DNA of 34,898 bases from Russula earlei (lineage: Eukaryota > Basidiomycota > Agaricomycetes > Russulales > Russulaceae). The position numbers were made by a program, and so were the translations under genes. A model generated the notes under the pieces. The model ran no database searches. It saw only the letters and a program-made list of their open reading frames with translations, and was not told where the DNA came from. Shown here in pieces: positions 10,284-18,881 of the stretch (the stretch's first letter is position 1; every line of letters begins with the position of its first letter). The stretch covers positions 1-34,898 of the forward strand of contig JAGFNK010000540.1 in assembly GCA_025769875.1 (NCBI GenBank), in the 5' to 3' direction.

Positions 10284-10680
10284 TAATGCAAATGGAAATG
10301 GCTTCTTTGAAGTCCTTATAGATACTAGTAGCTGTCACCATACCATAAAGGGTTTCCAGGTGATTCCAGATTGTCTCAGCATTATCCAATGTCATAAGAT
10401 CTTTTTTGATTGCGATACTAGATCAAAGGACCATATGACCAACTGCCATATCATTTCCTTTGTTCCATTCCTTAAGGGCTACCTGAGTGACAGCCTGGGC
10501 AGCTATCTCTTCAGGAAGAGGTGCCTGAGGAAGCATAGGGACAATAGGCACATTGAAGGTGCCATTGCAATAACCCCACAGTCCAATGGACATGAGGTAG
10601 GCTTTCAAAGCCTTTGACCAAATACTGTAGTTTGCACCATCAAGGATAGGGACAGGGGCGATGGCTTGAGGTGATGACAT
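10284..10680 (-). pseudogene. copia-1 gag N-terminal half
   Basis: The start ATG is at 10680-10678, 168 bp after the 5' LTR. The protein begins MSSPQAIAPVPILDGANYSI and continues WSKALKAYLMSIGLWGYCNG, the DUF4219/UBN2-like opening of copia gag, where the nucleocapsid precursor folds. A TGA stop interrupts it near 10420; the same frame then resumes with IKKDLMTLDNAETIWNHLE and STIYKDFKEAIS-like sequence up to the TIR element. The rest of gag lies at 6949 and below. Gag packages the element RNA. Two disruptions (stop, 3.3-kb insertion) make it a pseudogene. Confidence 0.85.
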
Positions 10681-10832
10681 AGTAGCTGTTAGAGAGGGGC
10701 TTAGAGGTTGTCAGCAAGAGTATTGTATTAAAATGGGCCAACATAGTCTCCCCAGAGGGTAGACTAGCTCACCACAGCATGCAGGCTACAGGGATGCTTG
10801 CCATTGTTGCAGCCAATGAAGGTGCATGGCTT

Positions 10833-10847
10833 GCAGGGCCCATAACC
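10833..10847 (-). promoter_or_regulatory. copia-1 primer-binding site, anticodon arm of initiator tRNA-Met
   Basis: The + strand reads GCAGGGCCCATAACC directly next to the 5' LTR. It matches the anticodon stem-loop of eukaryotic initiator tRNA-Met (GCAGGGCUCAUAACC, from memory) at 14 of 15 bases, so the element RNA would pair with that tRNA segment. Priming from an internal cut in this tRNA is known for Drosophila copia. The same arrangement is seen in copia-2. Confidence 0.65.
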
Positions 10848-11233
10848 TGTTGCACAGCATAGAGTGCAGCTAACAGGCTAAGCAACCCACCTTAGAGGTT
10901 GTGCTAAGTGCTCAAGTGATATTGGGGTGTAGAGTGATGTGTATACTCATCTACATGTATGGTATTTATACCTCTATGACCCAGGGCTGTTCCTGAGTCC
11001 AAAAGAGGTGACTACAGGTGTCCACTATATCGCGCATCCAGTGACACGTGATGTGGAAGCATTCTAGATGCAGCATAAAGCTGCATCTTGTGATAGATAG
11101 CATAGTATGCATAACCCTAGTCCCATATGCGTATATACTTAAGTTCTGTTTAACACATAATATCTATGAGCAGATCTAGAACCTTGTATGAAGGTCTTCA
11201 CCTTCTTTGATCCATTTGGGTTCCAGTTCAACA
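10848..11233 (-). repeat. copia-1 5' LTR (LTR3 family)
   Basis: 386 bp, TG...CA ends, followed by the GGTGC target repeat at 11234-11238. In sense it starts TGTTGAACTGGAACCC. The antisense strand at 11001-11035 carries a 35-bp block shared with gypsy LTR1. Confidence 0.94.
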
Positions 11234-11238
11234 GGTGC

Positions 11239-11800
11239 CAGAGTCTCACTGGAAGGTCGGGCGGTGGTCGCTCATACCTTGGGTGTAGTGGGTCACACAG
11301 TTGCTTGTGCATTGGTGGTTATTCCCTGGGCACATTTCCATGAAGATCTTCTCTCTGTCTAGGTAGGTGGACTTGATGTCCATCTGATGGACTTCTCAAC
11401 TTTGTTCTGCAGTGAGGGCCAGGGTGCAAGGGAGTGCATGTATTCTGGCAGCAAGACTTTGTCAGGATTGTTGCCCTTGACTTGGGTGAATCCCTGTGAT
11501 GATGCGGGCCTTGCATGTTTGAGTATTTCAATTTGACCCCCTTTTCATTTAGAAGGTCTGATCACTTGCCTGCTGTGTCTCTGTTCTGCAGATGTGGCAC
11601 ACATTTCAGGATGCTTGTGTTTTTGGACACATGTTTCTTGACTTTGCATGCCTTTACCCATTCAGTGGTACCTGTCTGGGTGATCACCTTGGCATAGGAC
11701 ATGGGATTGGTGGTTTGCAGTTTGGCATGTGATGCCTTGTCCACTTCCACTTGGTCTGGTTCCTGTGCTTTGTTGCTATGGTCAGGTGTGGGTGCACACA
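11239..11800 (-). pseudogene. copia-2 reverse transcriptase N-terminal remnant
   Basis: In several frames the - strand shows the start of a copia reverse transcriptase: TTEWVKACKVKKHVSKNTSI with LKCVP (the family's EW..A..E...H.. and W..VP block), then GFTQVKG at about 11480, then EVHQMDIKSTYLDREKIFME, matching the family's EIHQMDVK.AYLNG..EEIYM block. The part with the YVDD box is absent; sequence jumps from here, across copia-1, to RNase H at 1091. Stops and frame changes are frequent. A deletion before copia-1 arrived is the simplest explanation. Confidence 0.7.
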
Positions 11801-12390
11801 CAGTGCATTTCAGTCATCCAGTGGTGGGCTGCACAGGTGTGTTCCCATTTTCATGTATTGTGGGCTGACTTTGTGCCATTTCAGGTTGGGCAGGTGGAGT
11901 TGTGTCCACTACAATGCTCTGCAGTTCGGTGTGCGGTGCCATTTCCACTTCCACTTCATCCAACTCCTCCACTTCATCACCATGGTCGAGTGTGAGCATG
12001 CACATAGCACACTTTGGTTGTCCCATGGTGGATTTCACAGGTGAATTTTCTGCCTTGTGAGTTGTGAGCTGACTTTGTGGTGTTTCAGGTTTAACAGGCA
12101 GGGCATCACCTGCTCCAACTCCTTGCAGTTTGGGGTGCGGCAACTGTTCCATGCTGTTCACCTGTCTCAGGCTGAATGGGCAGAAGCTTGTCTGCTCTGA
12201 CACCTTATGGTTCAGCAGGCTGTTCTGTGCTGTCCACTGGTTCCATCTTCACTGCCCCCTCAATCTTGCTCTCATTTCCCCATCTCCAGCACTTTTGGCT
12301 GCATTGTTGAATTTGAGGACCACATGCTCAATGCATGATGTGGGGCCCCCTTCATCGAATATGACATTGCAGGGTTCAAGAATGCGGGGG
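11801..12390 (-). pseudogene. copia-2 integrase-reverse transcriptase linker remnant
   Basis: No conserved motif. The position between integrase and reverse transcriptase and the proline-, glutamate- and threonine-rich readings (for example LPVKPETPQSQLTTHK and PPAQPEMAQSQPTIHENG, near-repeats of each other) fit the copia linker. The repeated MxQPKCAMC.LTLDH / VGCTHCVCAPTPDH-like readings suggest an internal duplication of about 200 bp around 11740-12010. Inferred by position. Confidence 0.4.
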
Positions 12391-13160
12391 GTGGTGTAAT
12401 GGTCAGGTTTGTGTGCCTGTTGGGTAGGTGCATGGCCTGGGAATGCATGCACCAGCAACCTTCAGGTCAGTTTGGTGAGTCTCTTCTCAGGGGCATGCAT
12501 GGACATGTGCATTCTGAGGACATGCGGCTGAGGGAGGTTGGGATGATTCCTGCACCTTGTGTCTTTGGGAGTCAGGTCATCCAAGGCATGAGTGGACAGT
12601 TTTGCATCTGTATGCATCACCCAGACCCTATCCAGGGTGTCCAGGTCATGTGTTCTGTGACTTTGGTGAGTTGTGGTGTATCTGGGGTGGTAACCTGGTG
12701 TTTAATTTCCTCTTCTGCTAGGGATATTTGCACTTCTTGCCTGGTGTGTTCACCCCCTCCATCTAATTTGAGGGTCTTCCAGCATTGGCTGGTTGTGGGC
12801 TCAACATGTGCAGTGTACAGTTGGGGGTGCTGGGGTGCTTTTGACCTGCACTTCAGCCTGCCAGCATGTTCCTGCAGTTCTGTTTTTGCCCAGTCAGAAA
12901 GCTGGGGTGCTCTAGTGGGTGGTTTCCCACATGTGTCCAAGAAGGCCCAGAAGATCATTGTGCATGCGGTAAGCATGGCTTCAGTTTTGTGGCCACATTC
13001 CATGAGGGATGGGTCTGGTGTCACTATGTGTGCTGACTTGAGTGTTGGCATTTTGATGGCCATAATGTATAAGCTTCCATGTAATTGTCCCTCACATACA
13101 AGTCAGGTTTTGTTGTATATCCTGCATGTCTGCCCCTGGAAGTGCACTTCTGCCTCACAT
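12391..13160 (-). pseudogene. copia-2 integrase remnant
   Basis: Just left of the LTR2 insertion the - strand reads EVHFQGQTCRI and VCEGQLHGSLY, the end of the protease spacer and the GAG-pre-integrase block. It continues with KPPTRAPQLSDWAKTELQEH, then LDGGGEHTRQEV (the second catalytic aspartate) and EEIKHQVTTPDTPQLTK followed by VTEHMTW, where the E matches the catalytic glutamate. One open stretch covers 12617-13063. The zinc-finger and first-aspartate region is poorly preserved. Integrase would insert the cDNA; this copy is broken by frame changes. Confidence 0.72.
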
Positions 13161-14376
13161 TGTTGTGAACCAAGGCCAAGTCTTGGCCCTGCATCGTCCT
13201 ATTCTACTTAAGAAAGCTCCTTTCCCTTCATATCCTCTATTCACCTCTATTTCCAATGACTAGTCCCTTCTGCAAGTGTACACTGCAAGGAATCCTTGAC
13301 CCCCAACTCCTGTGGCTTGCTCAAGCACCTGCTTCCCTATTTGGGTAACCCACTGTCAGAACTCACTGTTGAACAATCCAGTTCAAGAGCAAGGTATAAG
13401 CTCGGAGACAAGTTGACTGAGTTCTAGGACAAAGTTGAACAGGAGGATAGTCCAAATGAGTAGCAAGTACCAGAGAGGGACTGGTACTGGCTGTGAGAGG
13501 TGGTTACAAAGGGAGAAGGCCAGAATGTACTAAATAGGGCAGTCGCAAAGGAGTACCCTTGGTAATGGAGTGCTGCAAATCAAATGGACAGTCTGAAGAC
13601 TGTCCACTACTTTATTGAGTGCTTATATACTACAAGAGAACTGCTAAATAGGGAACAAGTCATAACCTTGTTATCAAGCACCATTGCTGGATGAGTAAGA
13701 AGTCAGAGTATGCTTACTGAGCATGCTCAGTCATGCTCAGTAAGCTGCTGAGTAAGAAGGCACCTCTTGATGAGTAAGAGCCATTACTGTCCACGTGTTC
13801 ACTGCCTTAGTACATGTGCAAAGCACCTGATTCATTTACTGTTAGTTAGTTTAGGGCCAGTCATTTGAGGACTTGTAGTTTGGTTCAGGGAATAGAGTTG
13901 CTTTCAAGGCCCCTTATATAGTCCTATTAGGGTCATTAGAGTCAACCCTAATACTTATATTAAGGTCCTTAGTATTGCTTTATAGTTCATTCTATGGTTA
14001 TTAGAGTTAGTCTAATAATGTGTTGTAGGGCTGTTAGTGTCTTGTTAGTGCCTCTTGTAGAGCACTTTGGGTCATCATAAAGGGTCCTTAGAGAGGCTAT
14101 AATACTGTCCTTTATTGCTAAAAGGGTTGCCACTAAGTGGGGCTTGCTGTATGTCGATTGTGCCAAGAATCACTTGCACGACAATGTGTGCGCAATATTG
14201 TGGACACCTCTACTCACCCCTTTTGTCCATGTGAACAGGGTGACACCATAGAGGCTGGGTTTCCTCTAGTAAGGAAGGGTCCTTCAAGGGCCCTCTCTGG
14301 AGAATGGTTCATGACAGTTCTGACCCTCACCTACCTGCTCCTAAGTCCACAGTGATCAGCAGTACATGTCTTGACA
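13161..14376 (+). repeat. LTR2 solo LTR in copia-2, TSD CACAT, interior replaced by LTR1
   Basis: It starts TGTTGTGAACCAAGGCC and ends ...GTACATGTCTTGACA, as the LTR2 copies at 18882 and 20942 do. The target repeat CACAT is exact at 13156-13160 and 14377-14381, and copia-2 coding resumes across it. Only the first 193 and last 60 bp of LTR2 remain; LTR1 at 13354-14316 stands in place of about 580 bp. Confidence 0.88.
13354..14316 (-). repeat. LTR1 copy within LTR2, without TSD
   Basis: 963 bp with intact TGTCA...TGACA ends. Flanks are CCCAC on the left and GTTCT on the right, so no target repeat. It is the most diverged LTR1 here: CpG sites kept elsewhere (GCGCGCGATATTG) read GTGTGCGCAATATTG. 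Confidence 0.9.
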
Positions 14377-14953
14377 CACATTTAGCGAAGTGGGAGACTG
14401 ATAAGAAGTTCCCTTTGAGGTCTGGGACATACAGGATGTCATGGAGTATTGTGGTACTCCATGTGCTGCATGCACGCATCCGGACTTGCACTTGTCCAGC
14501 TCCAGTGGCAAGTATTGTGCTATCATTGCCTAAGGCAACTTGAATGGGCGATGCGAGCGGGGTGAACTGAGTGAACCAACTGTGATGGGATGTCATGATG
14601 CATGAGGCTCCAGAGTCAATGAGCCAGCTGTCTTTGAGATTAGCAGCTTGGAGCTGCTCCTGAGTCATGGCTGCAAGGATCAGCTCTTCACCGACTGCCT
14701 GAAGTAACAACATGCTGTGATCAGAAGTGGGGATGTATGCAATGGTGGTGCTGGCTGGTGGCTGGTCTGTGGGCATTGGCATTGCTGCATTGTGCATGTT
14801 GTGCTGGTTGTTGCTGCTGCTGCTGCTGCTTTGTCCTCTGGTTTCCATGAATCTTTCAGCATTCAGGTGTGTTATGCTCCCTGTGTCTGCAGTGAGTGCA
14901 CTTCTTTCTGCTGTTTTCACTCTGCACTTTCCAGTCCTTTCCCTCTTGGGCTG
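14377..14953 (-). pseudogene. copia-2 nucleocapsid zinc knuckle and protease
   Basis: From right to left on the - strand: KCTHCRHREHNTPEC, a perfect CX2CX4HX4C zinc knuckle (14859-14900) that would bind element RNA; then a glutamine/serine tract from a CAG-type repeat (about 14812-14832) across which the frame shifts; then the protease, DSWLIDSGASCIMTSHHSWF with its catalytic aspartate intact, followed by GAGQV and ILYVPDLKGNFLSVSHFA. The reading joins the integrase side at 13160 once the LTR2 insertion is removed. On the other side the 1.18-kb insertion separates it from gag. Confidence 0.8.
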
Positions 14954-16131
14954 TGTAGCGAGCCAAACCAGGGGCGCGCTGAGTTCGTGGGGCAGGACAG
15001 TAGTCCGGAGCAAATGTCTTCCGCCCAAGAGCAAGGAAAAGAGGAGGAAGGGATGGGTAAGAAAACCAAGACCCGCTGGTGGTTACGAAGTGACAGTGAG
15101 GAAGGGATGGACCAAAGGCAAAAGGGGGAGAGGCAAGCGGTAGAGTCGAACAAGAGTAGGGAAGGGCGAAGACGAAGACCCGTGAGACTTAGAGGACAGC
15201 TGAAAAGCAACGGGATAACACGACGATAGAGATCAATAGAGGGGAGAAGAGATGTAGCGACGTCGTTCACTGGCAAGCTTTTCTCTTTCGTGCTTGAGAC
15301 GGATTGAAACAGAATGAAGGAGGTCAGAGGGATCCAATTTTTCCTGTCGAATACGAGCGACAATCTATGCTATTTGAACAAATTCGTGTCAAGGGGAGAA
15401 GGGGACCTCAAAACAGGGAGCACGAGACCGGGGAGAACACAAAAGGAGAACACATATGGAGTCGAGTCAAAGGCCGATCGAAGTAAGAAAGGAATGAGGG
15501 GGTAGTGTAGTAACTGAGTAAAAGGAAACGAAGCCATGAGTACAGTACCTGATGCTCAAAATCGAACTAAAACTCCTGAGGAATTTCCGTGAGGTGAGGA
15601 CGTGGCAGCAAGGGTGCGAAGCGAAGTATGATCGCATTCGGCGTGACGCTTGGTGAAAGGCAGTCGAGACTTGTGAGGGGCGGTCGAGGAGATGCAGGGG
15701 GACACGACGGTATCAGGCGGCCTAGGGCGTGTGCGCGGGATGAAAGAGGTTCGAGATTTGTTGAGATGGGGTCGAGATGTTGATGAAAGGAGATGGGAGA
15801 ACATAGAGGAGGAGGTGAGGCGGCGAGGCGAAAGAGATAAAGGAGAAATGAGAAGGACAGAGTGGCGATGTAAGGCATGCGGAGAGGATGAAAGAAAACC
15901 GATAGGAGTGGGTGAAAGGCAGGGCGTAGTGCGGGCGCTGATTGGCGTGGAGCGACGGTGGAGATGTTGTTCGGGGTATTGTTGGCGCTACTCGGGCTTT
16001 CGTGGGATCAGAGTTGTTGAAAGAGAAAAAGAAAAAGAGAAGAGAGACCAGGGCATGTGGATGAGGGAGGTGCGAGGCGTGGAAGTACGTTTTCATGGCA
16101 CAGGGATTCTGTTGTGACTTCGCGGCTAGCA
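14954..16131. mobile_element. Unclassified 1.18-kb insertion in copia-2 gag, strongly purine-rich on +
   Basis: The segment interrupts copia-2 between the gag capsid part and the zinc knuckle. Ends read TGTAGCGAGCC ... CGGCTAGCA, that is TG...CA. Flanks are similar but not identical (GGGCT at 14948-14952, GGGTT at 16132-16136), so borders may be off by a base or two. It is CpG-rich and strikingly G/A-biased on the + strand, unlike everything around it. Open frames on both strands (for example 15692-16117) look compositional and match no family I know. It could be an LTR-like element, a captured host promoter or a non-autonomous transposon. Confidence 0.5.
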
Positions 16132-16917
16132 GGGTTAGTCACCTTACAGCTGCCTTTGCAAGTTGAGGTGTGGCATGTCATTGGTCAATCAGATCTGACG
16201 CTCCTTGTGGAGGATTCAGTCCATGATATGCTCAGCTGTAAGCAGGCTGGGCAGCATTGAGTGGAGAGTGGCCTTGAGTTTGGCCATCTTTTCCAGTAGT
16301 GCAAGAATCAGCATCCAAATTAGGACTTTCTTGTCTATGGGGTATCTGAGTTTTTCAAGGGCTCAGGCAGTGTGCAGTTGTTGTATTATCTGGAGGGCCA
16401 TGGGTTCAGTTTTGGAGAATGTGACCCTGTATAGGTCCATCAGTAAATGTGCAATGTGTTGCTCGCCCTTTCCTGCAAAATGTTTTTTAAGTGTGTCCCG
16501 AGTCTCTTTGGCTCCAGCAATGCCTAGGGCAGTGTCAAGAGTGTGCCCATTTAACATGAGTAGAATGCAGGCATGTGCTTCACAATCTCTCTGCTCCCAG
16601 TCAGCAAAGCCACTCAGGTCAGTGCTGGGGTCTGGTTTTGAGTATGTCCCTTTTATGATTTCCATTAAGCCATTTACTTTGAATACTGCCTCTATTCTAG
16701 CTTTCCATTGTGTGTATGCAACTGTACCACCTTTGAAGAGTGGTCTGTTGTAGCTGTGTTGGCTGCCCATGTAATGTTTTCCCATGGCCCCTATGGTAGG
16801 AGTGTGGCTGCCACTCAAGGGTGCAATGATGGTGGTTGCTGTAGGGTTGCTCATGGTGTTTGTTATGCCCTTTGGAAGCTGGTGGGAGTTCGTGATGTCA
16901 GGAAGGCCAGGTCTCAT
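16132..16917 (-). pseudogene. copia-2 gag, capsid region
   Basis: A long open stretch (16917 to 16363) reads MRPGLPDITNSHQLPKG and later AYTQWKARIEAVFKVNGLME, FADWEQRDCEAHACILLML and TRDTLKKHFAGKGEQHIAHL, the order of blocks in copia UBN2-type gag. After a TGA it continues in frame: LEKLRYPIDKKVLIWMLILA, LLEKMAKLKATL, LTAEHIMD, stop, ILHKERQI. Gag would form the cytoplasmic particle. It is preceded by the 5' LTR and primer site. Three in-frame stops and the 1.18-kb insertion inactivate it. The true start may be the first M or the later MSNPTATTI. Confidence 0.82.
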
Positions 16918-16921
16918 AATC
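16910..16921 (-). promoter_or_regulatory. copia-2 primer-binding site, initiator tRNA-Met anticodon arm
   Basis: The + strand reads GGTCTCATAATC next to the LTR, 10 of 12 matches to the initiator tRNA-Met anticodon region GGGCUCAUAACC (from memory). It has the same position and target as in copia-1. Confidence 0.5.
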
Positions 16922-17173
16922 TATTGGAGCTATGGAATAAGAGCTCAGTCTTGTGTATAAAAGACTGTATTCAGGTTAGTATGCTAACCTATGGAATAAG
17001 AGCTATGTACAGTATTACCTATAAAGGGAGCTATAAAGGAATGTTGTACTGACCTCAGTCTTGTGTTTGTGTATAAAAGACTGAGGGAAAATGAACAATA
17101 ACTAAATTTGAATCATTTACACATATGTCTGGGTTGTCCATTCATGCAGCACTACGTGGCTGCACTTCCAACA
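16922..17173 (-). repeat. copia-2 5' LTR
   Basis: Nearly identical to 383-629. It is followed by the AAAAC target repeat at 17174-17178 and then mariner-like element sequence. Confidence 0.9.
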
Positions 17174-17371
17174 AAAACACTATCAGGCTGCCTCAACACA
17201 GCCTATGGGTGCACTTTGAGGGAAAAATAAGAAAGATAGATGATCAATTTTAGTTGTAATGTGTGTAATATACATGTGCAGGCTGCCTGAGTCCATCTTC
17301 ACCAATTCTTGCTCAAATCTCATAAAAAAGATGGGGATAGATAGCCCTCATTGAGGTGATTCAGGGGGATA

Positions 17372-18312
17372 TTGTCAAGACTCACTGTTGAACTATCCAG
17401 TTCAAGAGCAAGGGATAAGCTCGAAGACGAGTTGATAGACGTCCAAGATGGCGTGGGCAAGAAGTAAAGTCCAGAGTAGTAACAAATACCAGAGAGGCAC
17501 TGTTACCGTGAGAGTAGAGCAATCATGCAGAGAGGAGGCCAGGATAGTCACAAGGGGACGGTCCTTAAAGGAGTATCCCAGGGATGGAGAGTGCCGTAAA
17601 CAAATGGACAGTCTGAGGACTGTCCGCTACTTTATTGAGCACTTATATACTACAAGAGAACTGCTAAATGGAGAACAAGTCATAACCTTGTTATCAAGCA
17701 CAATAGAGTGCCGAGTAAGAAGTTGGAGTGTGCTTACTGAGCATGCTCAGTCATGCTCAGTAAGCTGCTGAGTAAGAGCTTTCATTGTCCACATGTTTGC
17801 TGTTCTAGTGCATGTGCAAGCACCTGATTCATTTCCTGTTAGTTAGTTTAGGGCTGGTCATTTGAGGACTTGGAGTTTGGTTAGGGAATAGTGTTATGTT
17901 ATAAGGCTCTTATATAGCTCTATTAGGGTCCTTAGCGTCGACCCTAATACTTCTATTAAGGTCCTTAGTATTGCCTTATAGTTCATTCTTCAGTTATTAG
18001 AGTTGGTCTAATAACGCTTTGTAGAGTCTTTGATACCAGGTTAGTACCCATTGTAGAGCACCTAGAGTCGTCCTAAAGGGTCCCTAGAAGGGCCCTAATA
18101 CTGTCCTTTATTGTTAGAAGGGTTGCCATTGAGTGGGGCTTGCTGTATGTTGATTGTGCTGAGCATCGCTCGCGCAACAATGCACGCGCGATATTGTGGA
18201 CACCTCTACTCACCCCTTTTGCTCATGTGAACAGGGTGACACCATAGAGGCTGGGTTTCCTCCTATAAGGAAGGGTCCTTCAAGGGCCCTCTCCGGAGAA
18301 TGGTTCATGACA
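17372..18312 (-). repeat. Solo LTR1 in the mariner-like element, TSD GATAT
   Basis: 941 bp with TG...CA ends. The target repeat GATAT is exact at 17367-17371 and 18313-18317. It splits the mariner-like end sequence into 17174-17371 and 18318-18433. Confidence 0.95.
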
Positions 18313-18317
18313 GATAT

Positions 18318-18433
18318 AAGTTCTATTGAAATCCAAGCAGAAATGAGGGAGATATTTGCCTTGCATGTTGAAGGGGGTTTTTGCACTGAATTTGTGGTTT
18401 CAAGCACCACACCAAGTGCACTGAGAACAGCAA
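18318..18433 (+). repeat. Right terminal repeat of the mariner-like element
   Basis: Collinear with the last 115 bp or so of 9882-10283 (GAGGGAGATATTTGCC..., ...AAGTGCACTGAGAACAGCAA) and followed by TA at 18434-18435. Beyond the TA the sequence is gypsy-2 integrase. Confidence 0.75.
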
Positions 18434-18435
18434 TA

Positions 18436-18881
18436 AAGGAGATCAAGTATGGTTGGAAGCTACAAATTTATGAACTACTCATCCAAAACAAAACTAGCCC
18501 CTCAACACTATGGACCATTTAAAGTCACAGCTGCTTATCCAATAAATGTTCACCTTGAATTACCAAAGTCTTGGAGGATACATCCAGTCTTTCACCATTC
18601 CCTGATCAAACCATACAAAGAAACCATTGCCCATGGTCCTAACTTCTCAAAACCACTGCCCATACTAGTAGAAGGAGAAGAACAATATGAAGTAGAACAA
18701 ATCTTAGACTCTCAGCTTTCCCCAAACTGCAAAGGGATTCAATACCTAGTTAAATGGAAAGGATATACCACTGCAGAGAATGCTTAGGAACTAGCATCTA
18801 ATCTATTGAAAGTGCAACTACTGGTTAAAGACTTTCACCTGAAATATTCAAAAGTGCTTAAAACAGTTCCCACCAGGGGTA
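18436..18881 (+). pseudogene. gypsy-2 integrase C-terminus with chromodomain, truncated
   Basis: The reading starts at GDQVWLEATNL just after the TA of the mariner-like insertion, has a stop and a one-base frameshift near 18465-18490, then runs open through YGPFKVTAAYPINVHLELPK and IHPVFHHSLIKPYKE to the chromodomain (EEQYEVEQILDSQ, GIQYLVKWKGYTTAENA). Chromodomain integrases of the chromovirus type target Ty3/gypsy elements to marked chromatin. The domain's conserved tryptophan codon reads TAG here, so the tail is cut short; similarity continues a little further (ELASNLL). LTR2 follows at 18882. It closely resembles gypsy-3 on the right edge. Confidence 0.85.

Larger units (their letters stand above)
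1097..11233 (-). mobile_element. copia-1: complete Ty1/copia retrotransposon with TSD GGTGC
   Basis: Both LTRs are 386 bp (1097-1482 and 10848-11233). The target repeat GGTGC is exact at 1092-1096 and 11234-11238. On the - strand the order is LTR, primer site, gag, protease, integrase, reverse transcriptase (YVDD), RNase H, LTR. Removing the solo LTR1 (2000-2961) and the 3.3-kb TIR element (6952-10283) leaves about 5.8 kb, a normal copia length. The host sequence on both sides is copia-2. Several stops, frameshifts and a protease active-site change make it non-autonomous now. Confidence 0.92.
383..17173 (-). mobile_element. copia-2: degenerate Ty1/copia retrotransposon with TSD AAAAC
   Basis: LTRs of about 250 bp at 383-629 and 16922-17173 are nearly identical. 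The 5-bp repeat AAAAC stands at 378-382 and 17174-17178. On the - strand the order is 5' LTR, primer site, gag, CCHC knuckle, protease, integrase, reverse transcriptase, RNase H, 3' LTR, as expected for Ty1/copia. Coding parts are full of stops and frameshifts. About 12.5 kb of the span is later insertions: copia-1, an LTR2/LTR1 composite and a 1.18-kb G/A-rich segment. Net length is about 4.2 kb, shorter than an intact element; part of the reverse transcriptase is missing. The LTR ends TG...TA rather than TG...CA. Confidence 0.88.
133..18433 (-). mobile_element. Mariner-like TIR element, split by nested insertions (right end at 18433)
   Basis: Pieces of one element lie at 133-382, 17174-17371 and 18318-18433. 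Deleting copia-2 (with one AAAAC) and LTR1 (with one GATAT) joins them into a sequence collinear with the inverted ends of the 3.3-kb element at 6952-10283. The outer end, read inward, starts TTGCTGTTCTCAGTGCAC and is followed outside by TA at 18434-18435. A single TA flank and the helix-turn-helix remnant point to Tc1/mariner. The left end is outside the window. It sits in the integrase gene of gypsy-2. Confidence 0.6.

Noticed and set aside
14812..14832. GCT-type triplet run as a microsatellite of interest
   Set aside because: It encodes the glutamine/serine tract of copia-2 nucleocapsid; short and ordinary.
15692..16117. 141-codon + strand frame rich in R, E and G in the 1.18-kb insertion
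   Set aside because: The G/A-rich strand lacks stops by composition. No recognisable domain, and an overlapping - strand frame is just as open.
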